The notes beneath the pieces were generated by a model. That model worked only from the letters and a program-made list of their open reading frames with translations, was not told where the DNA came from and did no database searches. From positions 1,488,001 to 1,552,000 of the forward strand of contig OY723300.1 in assembly GCA_963210315.1 (NCBI GenBank): a DNA stretch of 64,000 nt, read 5' to 3'. Shown here in pieces: positions 53,938-63,768 of the stretch. Each line of letters starts with the position of its first letter. Position 1 is the first letter of the stretch. The stretch comes from Rhynchopus euleeides (lineage: Eukaryota; Euglenozoa; Diplonemea; Diplonemida; Diplonemidae). A program made the position numbers and the translations under genes.

Positions 53938-54501
53938 TGGCATGTGCCTGTATTGTATCCAAGTCCTTGCGCGCCCGGGTCTGCGGAAATCGGCCCCGAA
54001 ATCTATTTTTTGGACTAACCTCCGGCACCCGAGGCTGGACCCGATCACTGATCCCTGAGCGAGGAACCGGGAGGTGACCCATTCACCACAAGTCTCGCTT
54101 GCCGGGGGGTCCGTCAAAAAATCGGGGGACGCCTCACATTTAAGCCCAAATGAGCGTAGATTTCGCCCCTATAAAATGCCCTGTGCGAAACAACCTTAGA
54201 AAAAAAATCCCTAACTAATTCTTAGAAATTTTTTTTGGTCCCTACAAAAATTCTTAGAAAAAAAGTTCCGAATCCTGAAAGTGGGGAACAAGCCCCCCAG
54301 TTAGGAACAGCCCTGACTGCAATTGCACAGTTTTTTTTTGCGAAGGGTTCATGATTCAGGCACGTAGCTTGAAATTGGATTTTCAGATTTTTGCTGGTTC
54401 TGCTGGTCTGGGGTATTTTCCGGCGCTTCCCCCAAAATCCCGTCCTGACCGAACACCGGGTTCTCCGGGGCGCGTCCGGAGGCAGGAGTAGACAGCGCCA
54501 C

Positions 54502-54614
54502 AGTGGGTCTTCGCTACGGTGCCGAAACGATGTGTTGGTGCATTTCCTATGTGTATGCATGGAAGAAATCGTCGAACTTTGACGAAAACTTGCCGGTAAC
54601 GAAGAACCCCACAG
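54502..54614. mobile_element. TCTTCGCTAC-related MITE, copy D
   Basis: cagtgggtcttcgctacggt ... ggtaacgaagaaccccac, about 112 bp; the most diverged member of the family. Confidence 0.5.
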
Positions 54615-54639
54615 TCGCATATTGACAAGCACAGGCCAC

Positions 54640-54698
54640 AGGGGGGTCTGGGGGGCGGAGCCCCCCAGCCGCCGGAGGCCACGGTAGTGAACATCTGT
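54640..54698 (+). repeat. 57-nt GC-palindrome repeat
   Basis: ggggggtctggggggcggag and its partner half, ending ggtagtgaacatctg; preceded by acaggccacag as at 25654. Confidence 0.5.
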
Positions 54699-54913
54699 TC
54701 CTTCCGGGCTGAACACGGCGTGGATCTCTCCGACATCAGGTCGGAACCCAGTCCTGCACGGGAAGCAGTCATCGGGAGCCGAAATCCTCGTGGTTCGGTC
54801 CTGCTGCAGGGTACATCTTCGGCCTGGTGTGAGGGAAAACCCCCCCACCAAAAAAAATTCTGGGGTTTCCCGGATTTATACTTTTTTTTTTTCCCCCCAG
54901 ACCAGCAACATAG

Positions 54914-55180
54914 GCAGGGTAGTAGGGTGACCTCTCCGATTTTCCAAAACTGCTGGTTTACTGGTTTGGGGGACGGTCGCCGGCAGACCGTTGAAATGCC
55001 CGTGTTAGCCAGGCACACTCACGTTTCAGGTATCGTGCCGCATGTCACGCATGTCGCCAACGCGGCGAGTGTACCTCCCAGGTGGGGAAGTCCGACCTCC
55101 TGTCCGATGTCAGCCAGGCTTCGAAGAAGCGCTTCATGGATGCGGTGCTGACCTCCTACGCAGCACTGTATCCGGGGTAA
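54914..55180 (+). pseudogene. Duplicated terminal-exon block, copy 2
   Basis: Second copy of 52835-53109, about 90 percent identical by eye. Frame: QVGKSDLLSDVSQASKKRFM then DAVLTSYAALYPG and a TAA at 55178. It is also followed by a GC-palindrome repeat, so the duplication included flanking repeat sequence. Confidence 0.5.
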
Positions 55181-55209
55181 GTGAGATAGACAGACGGGCA
55201 CACGCTACA

Positions 55210-55269
55210 TCGGGGGTCTGGGGGGCGTGAGCCCCCCAGCCGCCGGAGGCCACGGTAGTGAACGTCTGG
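55210..55269 (+). repeat. 57-nt GC-palindrome repeat
   Basis: gggggtctggggggcgtgag, ccccccagccgccggaggcc, acggtagtgaacgtctg, with one inserted base in the loop. Confidence 0.5.
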
Positions 55270-55370
55270 CTGTTGGCTGCAAAAAAAACGGGAAAAGGGT
55301 GGGTGTCAGGAGGACATACCCCACGAGAAAACGCCTTGAAAAAATTCTGGTTTTTTTCCCCAGAAATCTC

Positions 55371-55388
55371 TTTTTTTTTTTTTTTTTT
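55371..55388 (-). other. Poly(A) tail of the retrotransposon (T18 on plus strand)
   Basis: Eighteen T on the plus strand, placed where the minus-strand element should end. Consistent with target-primed reverse transcription from a polyadenylated transcript. Confidence 0.5.
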
Positions 55389-55902
55389 ATCCGTCAGGTG
55401 GACCACCGGGTGGGGAGAGATCCGGTGTGAGGCACTTGGGTCCGTCCAGGTGGGCAGGGGGAACCTGGGGGCGGGGGGCCTCAAAACCCGTCTACCAGTG
55501 CCGCTTCTAATCTCGTCGGTCTTGTCCCAACCACCACCAGCCAGCCCAGAACGCCCTGACGCTGCGACCTCGTCGATTTTTCCGTTTCGCCCATCCGCCC
55601 AACTCCGCCAACCCAACCAGCCCTACCCTTTCTCCCAGTCAGGGCGGTACTCACACGAGCGGCAAAGCGCTGGGGGAGGGGGGGGGGGACATCAATAGGG
55701 GAGGGGAGGGGGGAGGAAGGGAGGGGAGGAAGGGGGGGGGGGTTATGTTGTTTCTAACCCAGACCTGCTGTGCAGAGCCCGGGGGAGGGGGTGGCCAGCC
55801 CCTGTCTAACCATTCACAACGGCCACCTGCACACATCTATGAAAGGGGGGGGGGGAAGGTCCCGGGGGGGGGGGGGTGGTGGGGGTGGGGACGCTGCTCC
55901 GC
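55389..55902 (-). other. 3' untranslated region of the retrotransposon
   Basis: About 510 bp between the stop codon and the A-tail, with long C-runs on the minus strand (55678-55742, 55845-55890). No further reading frame recognised. Confidence 0.5.
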
Positions 55903-58900
55903 CTACTCGCCCCGCTCCACCTCCGTCTGCAGCTTGCGCATGTAGACGCGCAGGCTGACCCCCGGCTCCCTCGTCTGGTTCCCGGGCTCGGCCTGCGCGC
56001 CCCCTTGCAGGATGCGCGCCTGCAGCCACTCCGCCGCTACGTCACCTGCCACCCTGGGCGAGAGGGGGCAAAGGCCATAGCTGGGGTGGAAGCAGTGCCT
56101 CCACGCCTCGACGGTGCGGGGGATGGCTCCTCCCATCGAGACGCAGGGGGCCATGCCGCGGGCCCGCGCTACCACCCCCTCGGCCCAGACACGGGACGCC
56201 GCAAGCTCCTGCAGAGCGGGGATGTTCGCCGCGGGCGTCTCGTCGTCCCCGTAGGCGTCGATGGCCTGGAGGTCGTCCTCGGGCTCCCACACGTTCGCCG
56301 GGTCGTCGTCGAACTCCATGGGGCCCGCCGCGTCACCCTGACGCAGCTCCTCCAGGCGTCTCGAGGACGCGGCCGTCCGGCTGCGGCGCTGCCCGTCCCG
56401 GCGGGCCTGCGCGGCGTTGCGCATCATCGTCGCAGCAACCCCCTGGATCCCGCCAGCCCCACCGGGGGCTGTTCCGCCAGAGGTGCCAGAGGGGGCTGTG
56501 TTGAAGGTGTGGGAGCCTCCGCCCTGGCGGCGCCGCGCGGCCTGAGCGGGGCCAGACGGCTGGGCGCCTGCCGCCGTGACCGGAGCCGCAGAGGGCACAC
56601 CAGAGGGGGCTGTGTTTGAGGTTTGGGAGCCTCCGCCCTGGTGGTTCTCTGTGGCCCCCGACCCCGACGGCGGGCACTCTGCATGTTGGGCCTGCCCCTG
56701 CATGGGGGCTGGGGCAGCCCGGGAGGCACTCTCCGCCGGGGGCACGCTGTGGCCGTGGGTCGCGGAGGGCGCACCAGAGGGGGCTGTGTTTGAGGTTTGG
56801 GAGCCTCCGCCCTGGTGCATCTCCACGTCCTGGCCGGGAGCGACCGGCTCCTCCGCCACTTCCTCCTTCACCCGCGTTGGATGGTGCGCAGCCCCCGACG
56901 AGTCGTGCGGGGCACTCGGCTGCCTGGGCCCCATCGGCGTGTCGTGCATGCGGCTCGGGATGGGCTTCCGCCGGCGGGGGCGCGCCCGGGCGGACTCCAG
57001 GACCTCCCGCAGATCCGGGGTGACCGCGGGTTGCTCCGCAGGGTCTGGAGCGTCGACATCCACCGCCACCCGGTCAATGTAGCCTGGGCACCGCTCACCC
57101 CGCACTGCGCATGACGCGCACACTTTGCGCCAGCATCTGCCACACGCGTGATGCCTCGCGGAGCGGTCGAACGGGCGGCGGCACTTCTCGCACTCCTCCA
57201 CCTGGCCCGCCGAGCCCCCCTGACGCACCATCTGCATGGGACTATCACCATCGCACCCCGTGACATCCGCTGCCATCGGCTTCGGGGGAAGACCCGCCAG
57301 GTGCTGACGCATGGGCTCCGGCATAACTAGGGGCACGTAGTGCCCATGTTGCCCCCCCGTCCTCCGCAGACAGTGGGCGTCCACCACTGCACCCGCACCT
57401 ACTGGGGACAGAAGCATCGGCTGGTGGTTGTCGATGAGCACGAGGACGACGCATCTGGTCACGCGCGCAGCCGCCGCCAGGGCGATGAAGTCCGCCCAGG
57501 TGCGCACGTCGTCGCTCCCTGCGCGCATCATCTGCTCGGCCCACTGGTTCGGACCCTCCTCCACCCGCATCCGGAGGTCCGGGTCGCGCATCGCCCTGCG
57601 GACTGCCTCTTGGCGCAGCCACCCGCTGGATTGCTTCACCGATCGGGCACCCAGCGTGGCCAACGCATCAAAAGCACAGTCCCCCACCCGGAACGACCAC
57701 CCGTCCGGCTCGACCAGGCCCAGCCGCGCCTGCTGCTGCAGGGACGACAAGCTCAGCCTCCCGTCCGTCTGGCCGCGCCACTCCAGCAATTGGGCCAGGG
57801 GGTCAGCCGCCACCCCACCCGCCGGCTGCGGGAGGTCCCCCTCCGCGGGGGGAGGCGGCGGGCGTGGGCGGCGGGGAGGGGCAGGTTCGGGTTCAGGGGT
57901 CGGCTCCTCGGGGCCCGCCGCGTCATCCGGGTCACACATGAAATCCTCCGCGTCCATGTGCCCGTCGAAGTGTGGCGCGGGGGCCAGGTCCGTGTCAGGC
58001 GCGAAGAAGTAGTCCGGCTCCACGCCCACCAGCGGATCCGGCAAGACCCGCTCCCGAGTCTGACCAGAGCGCAGGTCCGTGCACAGCGCCCCCCTGCGGA
58101 GCGACGACCGCCCCACCGCCCGCATCAACGGCACCACTATCCGCGCCGCCCAGGAACGAGTGAGCTCGGCCCTGTCCCCCAGCTTGTGGTCCACCGCGAA
58201 GCTGACCAAGTGCCTGAAGAGCCGCACGGCCTCCGGACCCATCCCGCCCGACTGCTCCAGGGCGAACGCGGAGAAGGCGATCTCAACCTCCTGACACCGC
58301 GCCCCGTGCTTGCGATGCTTGGATGCTTCAGCCCGCGACGCGGTGTACCCCCGCGCTCTCGCCGCACCCTGCCTCGCAGACTCCGCGCACGTCGACCACA
58401 CGGTCACGTCGATCGCCCGGCCCCGCGACTCACCTATGCCGCACGGGAGGAACACGTCAGCCGGCTTGCCCCCGCCCAAGAGGAGGTGGTTGGGCTCCAG
58501 CTGGGGGCCGAGTCCCGCGTCCCGCGCCAGCCCCAGCACCCCGAGCTTCACCGCGTCGTGGCGCTTCATGCGGTCCGCCGATGCCTGGCAGCTGAACACA
58601 TGGGCGCCCAAGACGTCCATGGCGTCCCCGCACTCGTGGCACCGCGACCCAGGGGCGAAGACGACGAGGCCCAGGCGCAGGCGAGCCGCCACTTGGTACT
58701 CCTCCCTCCCCATCGCAAACTGTTGTTCTGGCGTCACCGTCACCCACGCCCCTGCGCCTGGGAGGGACGCGGACAACTGACGCCCTTTACTCAGCACGTC
58801 AGCCTCCGCCAGTAGGGTCTCGTGCTGCCGGCTGATGATCGCCAGGGATAGGTCGCGCTGGCGGAGGGGCTCGCCCGGGCGCTTGTGAGGGTCCACCCAG

Positions 58901-61900
58901 TCCGCCTCCGCCACCAGCTCGTTGTGGGCGGTCGCTGCCACGCGCCACGCATCCGCATCCCAACGATATCCGCTGTCCAGCTGCACACATAGGGGGAAGA
59001 AGGAGCTAGCCGCCGCCAAAGCCGCAGCGGTGATGTGGTCCTCCGACCTCCGAATGCCCATACCCCCTAGCCTGACGGGCAGGGCCGCCTGGTCTCGCGC
59101 ATCGTCAGGGAGGGTCCCGTCCCTGTCCCCGAGCACAGATGCCAGCACCATCCCGATTTCCTTGTCATACTGGCGAAGGTATTCTCTCCCGGCGTACCCA
59201 ATTGCGCGCATCTGGAAGACCAGCTTGCAGAAGCCTTCACAGTGTCGCAGGAGGGTCATGGCCACTTGCGCGTCTTGGAGGTGGTGAAGCTGGCGCAGGT
59301 TTGGGATGAACTTCTCTCTCAGTTTTGTATCCATCACCCGCTCGCAGAATTCCGCATCCCCCACCGGAGCCCCGAGGAACTCGAAGTTGTGGTGGAGGAG
59401 GTCCATGCGAGTCGCGCGCTCCTTTTCCGTCGCGGCTACATCAAGGCCCGCTCCCCGGAGGCCCTCCACCGAGTGCCCATTCAGCGAGATCACTTCGCAT
59501 TTGCGGCGTGCCACCACCAGGCCCAGCTCCGCGCTCCGCCGCTCGAGGATCGCGAACGCGTGGCCGACCGCCCCGGGGGAGCCCATCAGCGTGCCATCGT
59601 CCAAGTACCACACGCTGCCCTCCACCCCCGGCAGCTTGCCTAGGTCCTCGGTCAGCTGGCGGATGGCCAGGGAGAACAGGAGCGGCCCGAGGGGGTCCCC
59701 CTGCTGTACCCCCCTCTGCGATTCGAGCACTTCGCCACGGTATATCAGGGCTGAGGGCGACGCGTAGCACCACTCGACCCACGCCGACAGCTCCGGGAGG
59801 TCCCGCCTGACAGCATCGATGAACGCCTGCCTGTTAACCATGTTAAAGGCGTTGGCATAGTCGATCTTCAGCAGGACCTTGTCCGCCCCCCTGTTGCGCG
59901 CCGCGAAGTCCTTCACGACCGCCGTGGCCGCCTCCAGTCCGCCGTCCACCGCCACTCCTACTTGCCTCCCCTTCAGGAGGAGCTTCCCAGCCTGTTCCCT
60001 GACGTCTGCGGTGAGGGTTTTGGCCACCAGGCGGCGGAGGGTCTCCCCAACCGCGATCGGGCGGATCCCCGCGTCTGGCTTGGGGAGCGCGACCAGAGAC
60101 GCGCCCGCGATGTGCCGGGCCAGCTGCGGGGGGGCCTCGCCTCTGCGCAGGACATTCACCACCGCCGTGAGGGCCGGAAGCACATCCACTCCCTCCACCT
60201 GGACGAGCTCCCGGAGGTGGTCCGCCCTCAGGCCTGAGGGGCCGGCGCCCGTGCCCCTCGGTAACCCCTTCAGCGCTTTAAACACCTCGGCGGGGGTGGC
60301 ATCCGCGGGCACTACCCGCGTCGCCGCGGAGATGGCTGGGCTGTCCGCTTCCGGGTGCATTGCTAGGAGCTTCGCTTTCGTGGCAGGGGTGGCAGGCGCC
60401 AGGCCGGCGCTCCTGGTGCGCGCCATCGCCGCCGAATACCGCCCTTGTCTCGCCGCTTGCACCACCGCTTCCTCCGTCTCCTCCCATGTGGGGGCAGCCT
60501 CCACCCGTCCCGGGCCCGGGGCTTCCGTCCGGGCCCGGCGCCAGAGCTCCGACGCGCGTCCTTCCCGCCAGAGGATGATCGCCTCCTCCCGGGCCCGCTT
60601 CGCCAGCAGCTGCTTCTTCTTCCCTCCACGGTAGGTGCGGAAGAGGGTTTTGGGCACCAAGAGGAGGCGGAGCCACGCCGTGGTGCTCGAACTATTCGCT
60701 GCGACATCCCACAGGGCCTGGCTATAGGCTACCGCCGCCGGGCGGAGGATCGCCCCGGGGACCGACAGCGACACCCCCACTCGCTCCGTGTGGATGCTCT
60801 CAAGGGGAGGGAGGCGACCCGCATCCGCTGCCTCCGCCGCAGAGGGTGCGCGCCTGTTCGGCACCACAGGGGTCGCGCCACGTGGGCGGCACTTCACGCA
60901 GGAGTCCAAGGAGGTGCTCATTACCTTCGAGCACCACATGCACTTCTTCATGCCCAGCAGACGAAGCGCGCTCGGCGGGAACTCCTCACCCTGGTCTGCG
61001 TGCGCCTGGGCGTGCTTGCGGAGCGTCTCCTTGGACGAATACGGCGTATGCCGGTGGAGAGCCGAGCCCGCGCAGGCCGTGAGGGGGCAGAACCAGCGGC
61101 GACGCACATCCCCCAGGCCCGCCCCTTCTGCCTCCTGGGCACCCTCCCCTAGGGCCGCCGGGCAGGCGTCTCGACACGTGGCTGGGTTGAGGTGGGCCGG
61201 CGCCGCGCTCTCTCGAAGGGCCCTGCGTCGGGCAAGGGGCATGGCCACTCCCTCGTAGTGGTTGCCAGAGAGAGCCACCACCCTGACATCTGCGGGGGCT
61301 GGCCCCTGCTTCTTAGGGCGCCGCGGGTCCACACGGATTGCCTGACCCCTGCCCTCCTGCACCACCACCACTGACAAGTCCCACGCTCCCGCCGCCAGGT
61401 GCAGCGCGAGGTGGTCCCCATGCGCCGCACCAGCCAGGCCCGCCCGATACTCCTCGACCCGCCTGGCGTCCCCTAACAAGTGAAGCAGTTGAGGTTTCAC
61501 CGAGGCGTCCCCTGCACGCCGGGACAGCTCGGAGCGCATGCCCACTATGTCGTCGTGGGAGGGGAGGGCGGCCGTGGGCGTGAGTGCCGCGAAGAGGCAG
61601 TCCCCTGTCGCCTGATTCGGCACCCTGGACCCCCCGAACTGCGACAGGACCTCGTCCACCCCAGTCCAGTCCTCCTCCATCTCCAGGTCCCCACCGCACA
61701 GGTCGCGCGGGCCGAGGAAGAGCGGGGGGCGCTCTGACGTTGCGCACAGGAGGCGGGTCCGTCTCATGGGCTGTACGGAGCGCCACAAGTCCAGGGTCAC
61801 CGCGTCCCGCATCTCCGACTCCCGCAGCCGCGCTGCCGTCACGGCCACCTCCACCCCAGCCCAGACGAGACACGCGAGCGACAGGAACCCCAGCCCCCAG

Positions 61901-63477
61901 ACCCTGCCCGACAGGGCCCCCGCCGACGCCAGGACCGGCAACACCTCTGCCACTCGCTCCGCCCGACTCACCCGACGCAGCGCGTCCAGCCCGGCGCCGA
62001 TCCGGTCCTCCGAGCGGCGGACGGAGGCAGGCAGGAGAACCTCCAGGCGCGGCCTGCGGGCCACCCATCGGGATCGCCTGCGGGCCCTCCACGACCAGCG
62101 AGGGAGCCAGCCGCGTCGGTTGGCCAGGCGGCGCTGCCGTACCATCGCCGAGCCCACCAGCACCCACCCGCCCGTCGCCAGCCCGTATGCGGACGCCGCC
62201 ACCACTCCTGCCCGTAGATCGCTCGCAGATAGGACCTCAACCCAGAGCGCGCCGGCGGCGATCACGGCCGCCCCGCCCAGGCCCGCCGCCAGCCCGCACG
62301 CCTCCGTGAACCCCGGGAGCACACCCGCCGCCCTGCCCGACACCCTCAGCCAGCGCACCACCCGGCTCACCCGCCCTAGGGCCCAGGAAATGCCCCGCGC
62401 CGCTCTTGATGGGGACAGCCCCGCAGCCAGCAGTACGGGCAGGACCCCCAACCCCCACCACCAGGCCCAGGCCGTCTCTCCCTGTAGTGCGACCCACCTA
62501 GGCTCCCAGACGAAGACGAACCCCCAGCACGCAGCAGCTGACGAGGCCCAGGCGCGTTCCACCCCGCCCGCCACCACCCAGCAGCACCCTCCCACCACCG
62601 CTGCTCTCCACGCTTTCGACTGCCCCCACACACTGTGCACCAGCCTCGTCGCCCGTCTCCGCCCGACTGCCCACCAGCCTCGCGCCCGGCACCGACTCAG
62701 GGCAAATACAGCCGGCCACCAGCTCCAGCCCAGCGTCCCCGCCACCACCACCGCCCACCCAAGAGTCGCCCTTACCCAGCCAACCCCCCAGTACCCGCCC
62801 AGGGGGGGGAGCTCGGGGGAGGGGGGTGGAAAGACATAAGCTGGGAGGGGGGAACCCGGGACGGGGGGGGGACCACACGACACTCCCTCCCACCATCCCC
62901 CACAACGCGGGCAGAGCCCATCTCGTCCCCCCCTGTCAGCTATCACGCCGGGGGCGCCGTACTTGGCCCCGCGGGGGCGGCTAAGCGGCTTCCGCTGCTC
63001 CAGAGGCCCTGCGGGCGTGGTCTCTGCAGCGGTGACCGCCGCTGCCTGCTCGGGGGGGGGCCGCGGCCCTTCCGCAGCCGTCGGGGAGTGCCGTTGGGGG
63101 GTGCATGAAGCCGGTGGGTCAGACCGGTGTGCTGTTGTTGGGGGGGGGCCCGTGTGGGCCCCGCCCTCCCCCGGCTCCGCCTGTCCCGGTGCTGCCGCCG
63201 CCGCCGCAGCCGTTGCTGCCGCTGCTCCCGCCGCTACCGGGGGCGACCCGGGCTGCCCACGTGCGGGGGGTTGCGACCCCCGCGCCGCTGCCGCTACCGG
63301 GGGCGGCCCGGGCTGCACTCGTGTGGGGGGCTGCGACCCCCCCGTCTCCCTCGCTACCGGGGGCGGCCCGGGCTGCTCTCCCGCTGGGGGCGTGAGCGCC
63401 GCCACCAGCAGCGCCATGAGGGCCCACTGCCCTCGCCTCCTCGCGTGCCCACGGCCGGGCGCATCTCGCGCCTCCAT
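55903..63477 (-). CDS. Retrotransposon polyprotein: membrane region, OTU, RT, endonuclease, OTU, FYVE-like
   Basis: 2524 aa from the ATG at 63477 (MEARDAPG, then hydrophobic LMALLVAALT); the frame is open to 63768 (2621 aa; numbering below uses that form). Pro/Ala-rich 100-320; several hydrophobic, Trp-rich segments at 327-360, 388-450, 490-543 and 621-647; OTU-like protease with GDCLFAAL (Cys724) and GNHYEGV (His837); a C2H2-like finger 893-922 and a CxxC...CxxC pair 943-960; reverse transcriptase 1150-1440 with GTGAGPSGLRADHL, DYANAFN (Asp1303), GVQQGDPLGPLLF and YLDD (1388-1391); CCHC knuckle 1710-1727; restriction-like endonuclease KPADVFL ... AIDVTV (1768-1790); second OTU-like domain with GDCAFDAL (Cys2031) and HGHYVPL (His2143); FYVE/RING-like finger RHHACGRC...CASC (2193-2228); three Gly-Ser-Asn repeats 2318-2430. 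RT and endonuclease copy the element into DNA; the roles of the proteases and hydrophobic region are unknown. Confidence 0.5.
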   Translation of the reverse strand: MEARDAPGRGHARRRGQWALMALLVAALTPPAGEQPGPPPVARETGGSQPPTRVQPGPPPVAAAARGSQPPARGQPGSPPVAAGAAAATAAAAAAAPGQAEPGEGGAHTGPPPTTAHRSDPPASCTPQRHSPTAAEGPRPPPEQAAAVTAAETTPAGPLEQRKPLSRPRGAKYGAPGVIADRGGRDGLCPRCGGWWEGVSCGPPPVPGSPLPAYVFPPPSPELPPLGGYWGVGWVRATLGWAVVVAGTLGWSWWPAVFALSRCRARGWWAVGRRRATRLVHSVWGQSKAWRAAVVGGCCWVVAGGVERAWASSAAACWGFVFVWEPRWVALQGETAWAWWWGLGVLPVLLAAGLSPSRAARGISWALGRVSRVVRWLRVSGRAAGVLPGFTEACGLAAGLGGAAVIAAGALWVEVLSASDLRAGVVAASAYGLATGGWVLVGSAMVRQRRLANRRGWLPRWSWRARRRSRWVARRPRLEVLLPASVRRSEDRIGAGLDALRRVSRAERVAEVLPVLASAGALSGRVWGLGFLSLACLVWAGVEVAVTAARLRESEMRDAVTLDLWRSVQPMRRTRLLCATSERPPLFLGPRDLCGGDLEMEEDWTGVDEVLSQFGGSRVPNQATGDCLFAALTPTAALPSHDDIVGMRSELSRRAGDASVKPQLLHLLGDARRVEEYRAGLAGAAHGDHLALHLAAGAWDLSVVVVQEGRGQAIRVDPRRPKKQGPAPADVRVVALSGNHYEGVAMPLARRRALRESAAPAHLNPATCRDACPAALGEGAQEAEGAGLGDVRRRWFCPLTACAGSALHRHTPYSSKETLRKHAQAHADQGEEFPPSALRLLGMKKCMWCSKVMSTSLDSCVKCRPRGATPVVPNRRAPSAAEAADAGRLPPLESIHTERVGVSLSVPGAILRPAAVAYSQALWDVAANSSSTTAWLRLLLVPKTLFRTYRGGKKKQLLAKRAREEAIILWREGRASELWRRARTEAPGPGRVEAAPTWEETEEAVVQAARQGRYSAAMARTRSAGLAPATPATKAKLLAMHPEADSPAISAATRVVPADATPAEVFKALKGLPRGTGAGPSGLRADHLRELVQVEGVDVLPALTAVVNVLRRGEAPPQLARHIAGASLVALPKPDAGIRPIAVGETLRRLVAKTLTADVREQAGKLLLKGRQVGVAVDGGLEAATAVVKDFAARNRGADKVLLKIDYANAFNMVNRQAFIDAVRRDLPELSAWVEWCYASPSALIYRGEVLESQRGVQQGDPLGPLLFSLAIRQLTEDLGKLPGVEGSVWYLDDGTLMGSPGAVGHAFAILERRSAELGLVVARRKCEVISLNGHSVEGLRGAGLDVAATEKERATRMDLLHHNFEFLGAPVGDAEFCERVMDTKLREKFIPNLRQLHHLQDAQVAMTLLRHCEGFCKLVFQMRAIGYAGREYLRQYDKEIGMVLASVLGDRDGTLPDDARDQAALPVRLGGMGIRRSEDHITAAALAAASSFFPLCVQLDSGYRWDADAWRVAATAHNELVAEADWVDPHKRPGEPLRQRDLSLAIISRQHETLLAEADVLSKGRQLSASLPGAGAWVTVTPEQQFAMGREEYQVAARLRLGLVVFAPGSRCHECGDAMDVLGAHVFSCQASADRMKRHDAVKLGVLGLARDAGLGPQLEPNHLLLGGGKPADVFLPCGIGESRGRAIDVTVWSTCAESARQGAARARGYTASRAEASKHRKHGARCQEVEIAFSAFALEQSGGMGPEAVRLFRHLVSFAVDHKLGDRAELTRSWAARIVVPLMRAVGRSSLRRGALCTDLRSGQTRERVLPDPLVGVEPDYFFAPDTDLAPAPHFDGHMDAEDFMCDPDDAAGPEEPTPEPEPAPPRRPRPPPPPAEGDLPQPAGGVAADPLAQLLEWRGQTDGRLSLSSLQQQARLGLVEPDGWSFRVGDCAFDALATLGARSVKQSSGWLRQEAVRRAMRDPDLRMRVEEGPNQWAEQMMRAGSDDVRTWADFIALAAAARVTRCVVLVLIDNHQPMLLSPVGAGAVVDAHCLRRTGGQHGHYVPLVMPEPMRQHLAGLPPKPMAADVTGCDGDSPMQMVRQGGSAGQVEECEKCRRPFDRSARHHACGRCWRKVCASCAVRGERCPGYIDRVAVDVDAPDPAEQPAVTPDLREVLESARARPRRRKPIPSRMHDTPMGPRQPSAPHDSSGAAHHPTRVKEEVAEEPVAPGQDVEMHQGGGSQTSNTAPSGAPSATHGHSVPPAESASRAAPAPMQGQAQHAECPPSGSGATENHQGGGSQTSNTAPSGVPSAAPVTAAGAQPSGPAQAARRRQGGGSHTFNTAPSGTSGGTAPGGAGGIQGVAATMMRNAAQARRDGQRRSRTAASSRRLEELRQGDAAGPMEFDDDPANVWEPEDDLQAIDAYGDDETPAANIPALQELAASRVWAEGVVARARGMAPCVSMGGAIPRTVEAWRHCFHPSYGLCPLSPRVAGDVAAEWLQARILQGGAQAEPGNQTREPGVSLRVYMRKLQTEVERGE

Positions 63478-63768
63478 CACGACTCGCGCTCGCGTGCGTC
63501 GGGGGTGGGAAGGGGGGGACTGGGAAGGGAAGGGGAACAGAGCCCGAGGGACAAGTGGCCCCAGGGGGAGTGGTTTTTTGTTTGGGGATACGCTATTAGC
63601 CCAACCAGCCCTCCCGACTCTGCCCGCCCGCAAGTTCAAGAAGAAGTTTGGAAAGGGGAAAAGGGATGGGGGAGAGGAGGGAGAGGGAGGGGTTTTTGAA
63701 AGGGGAGGGGAGAACCCAACCGACCCAACCGACCAGGGGGGGGGGGGGAGCGCGAGTGTGTATACCAA

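Larger units (their letters stand above)
55371..63768 (-). mobile_element. Non-LTR retrotransposon (restriction-like-endonuclease type)
   Basis: The minus-strand element contains one very long ORF (63768-55903), a 3' region (55902-55389) and an 18-A tail on the minus strand (T18 at 55371-55388). Gene order RT then CCHC knuckle then restriction-like endonuclease is that of R2/NeSL/Utopia-type elements. A 22-bp sequence (caatgaagtacagaaactgt + ag) is repeated in tandem at 63765-63808 beside the 5' end; no target duplication matching the tail side was found. The element looks full-length and intact. Confidence 0.5.

Noticed and set aside
61766-62839. 357-codon plus-strand frame within the retrotransposon
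   Set aside because: Pro/Arg/Thr-rich shadow of the minus-strand ORF without motifs; kept only as a caution about the hydrophobic region.
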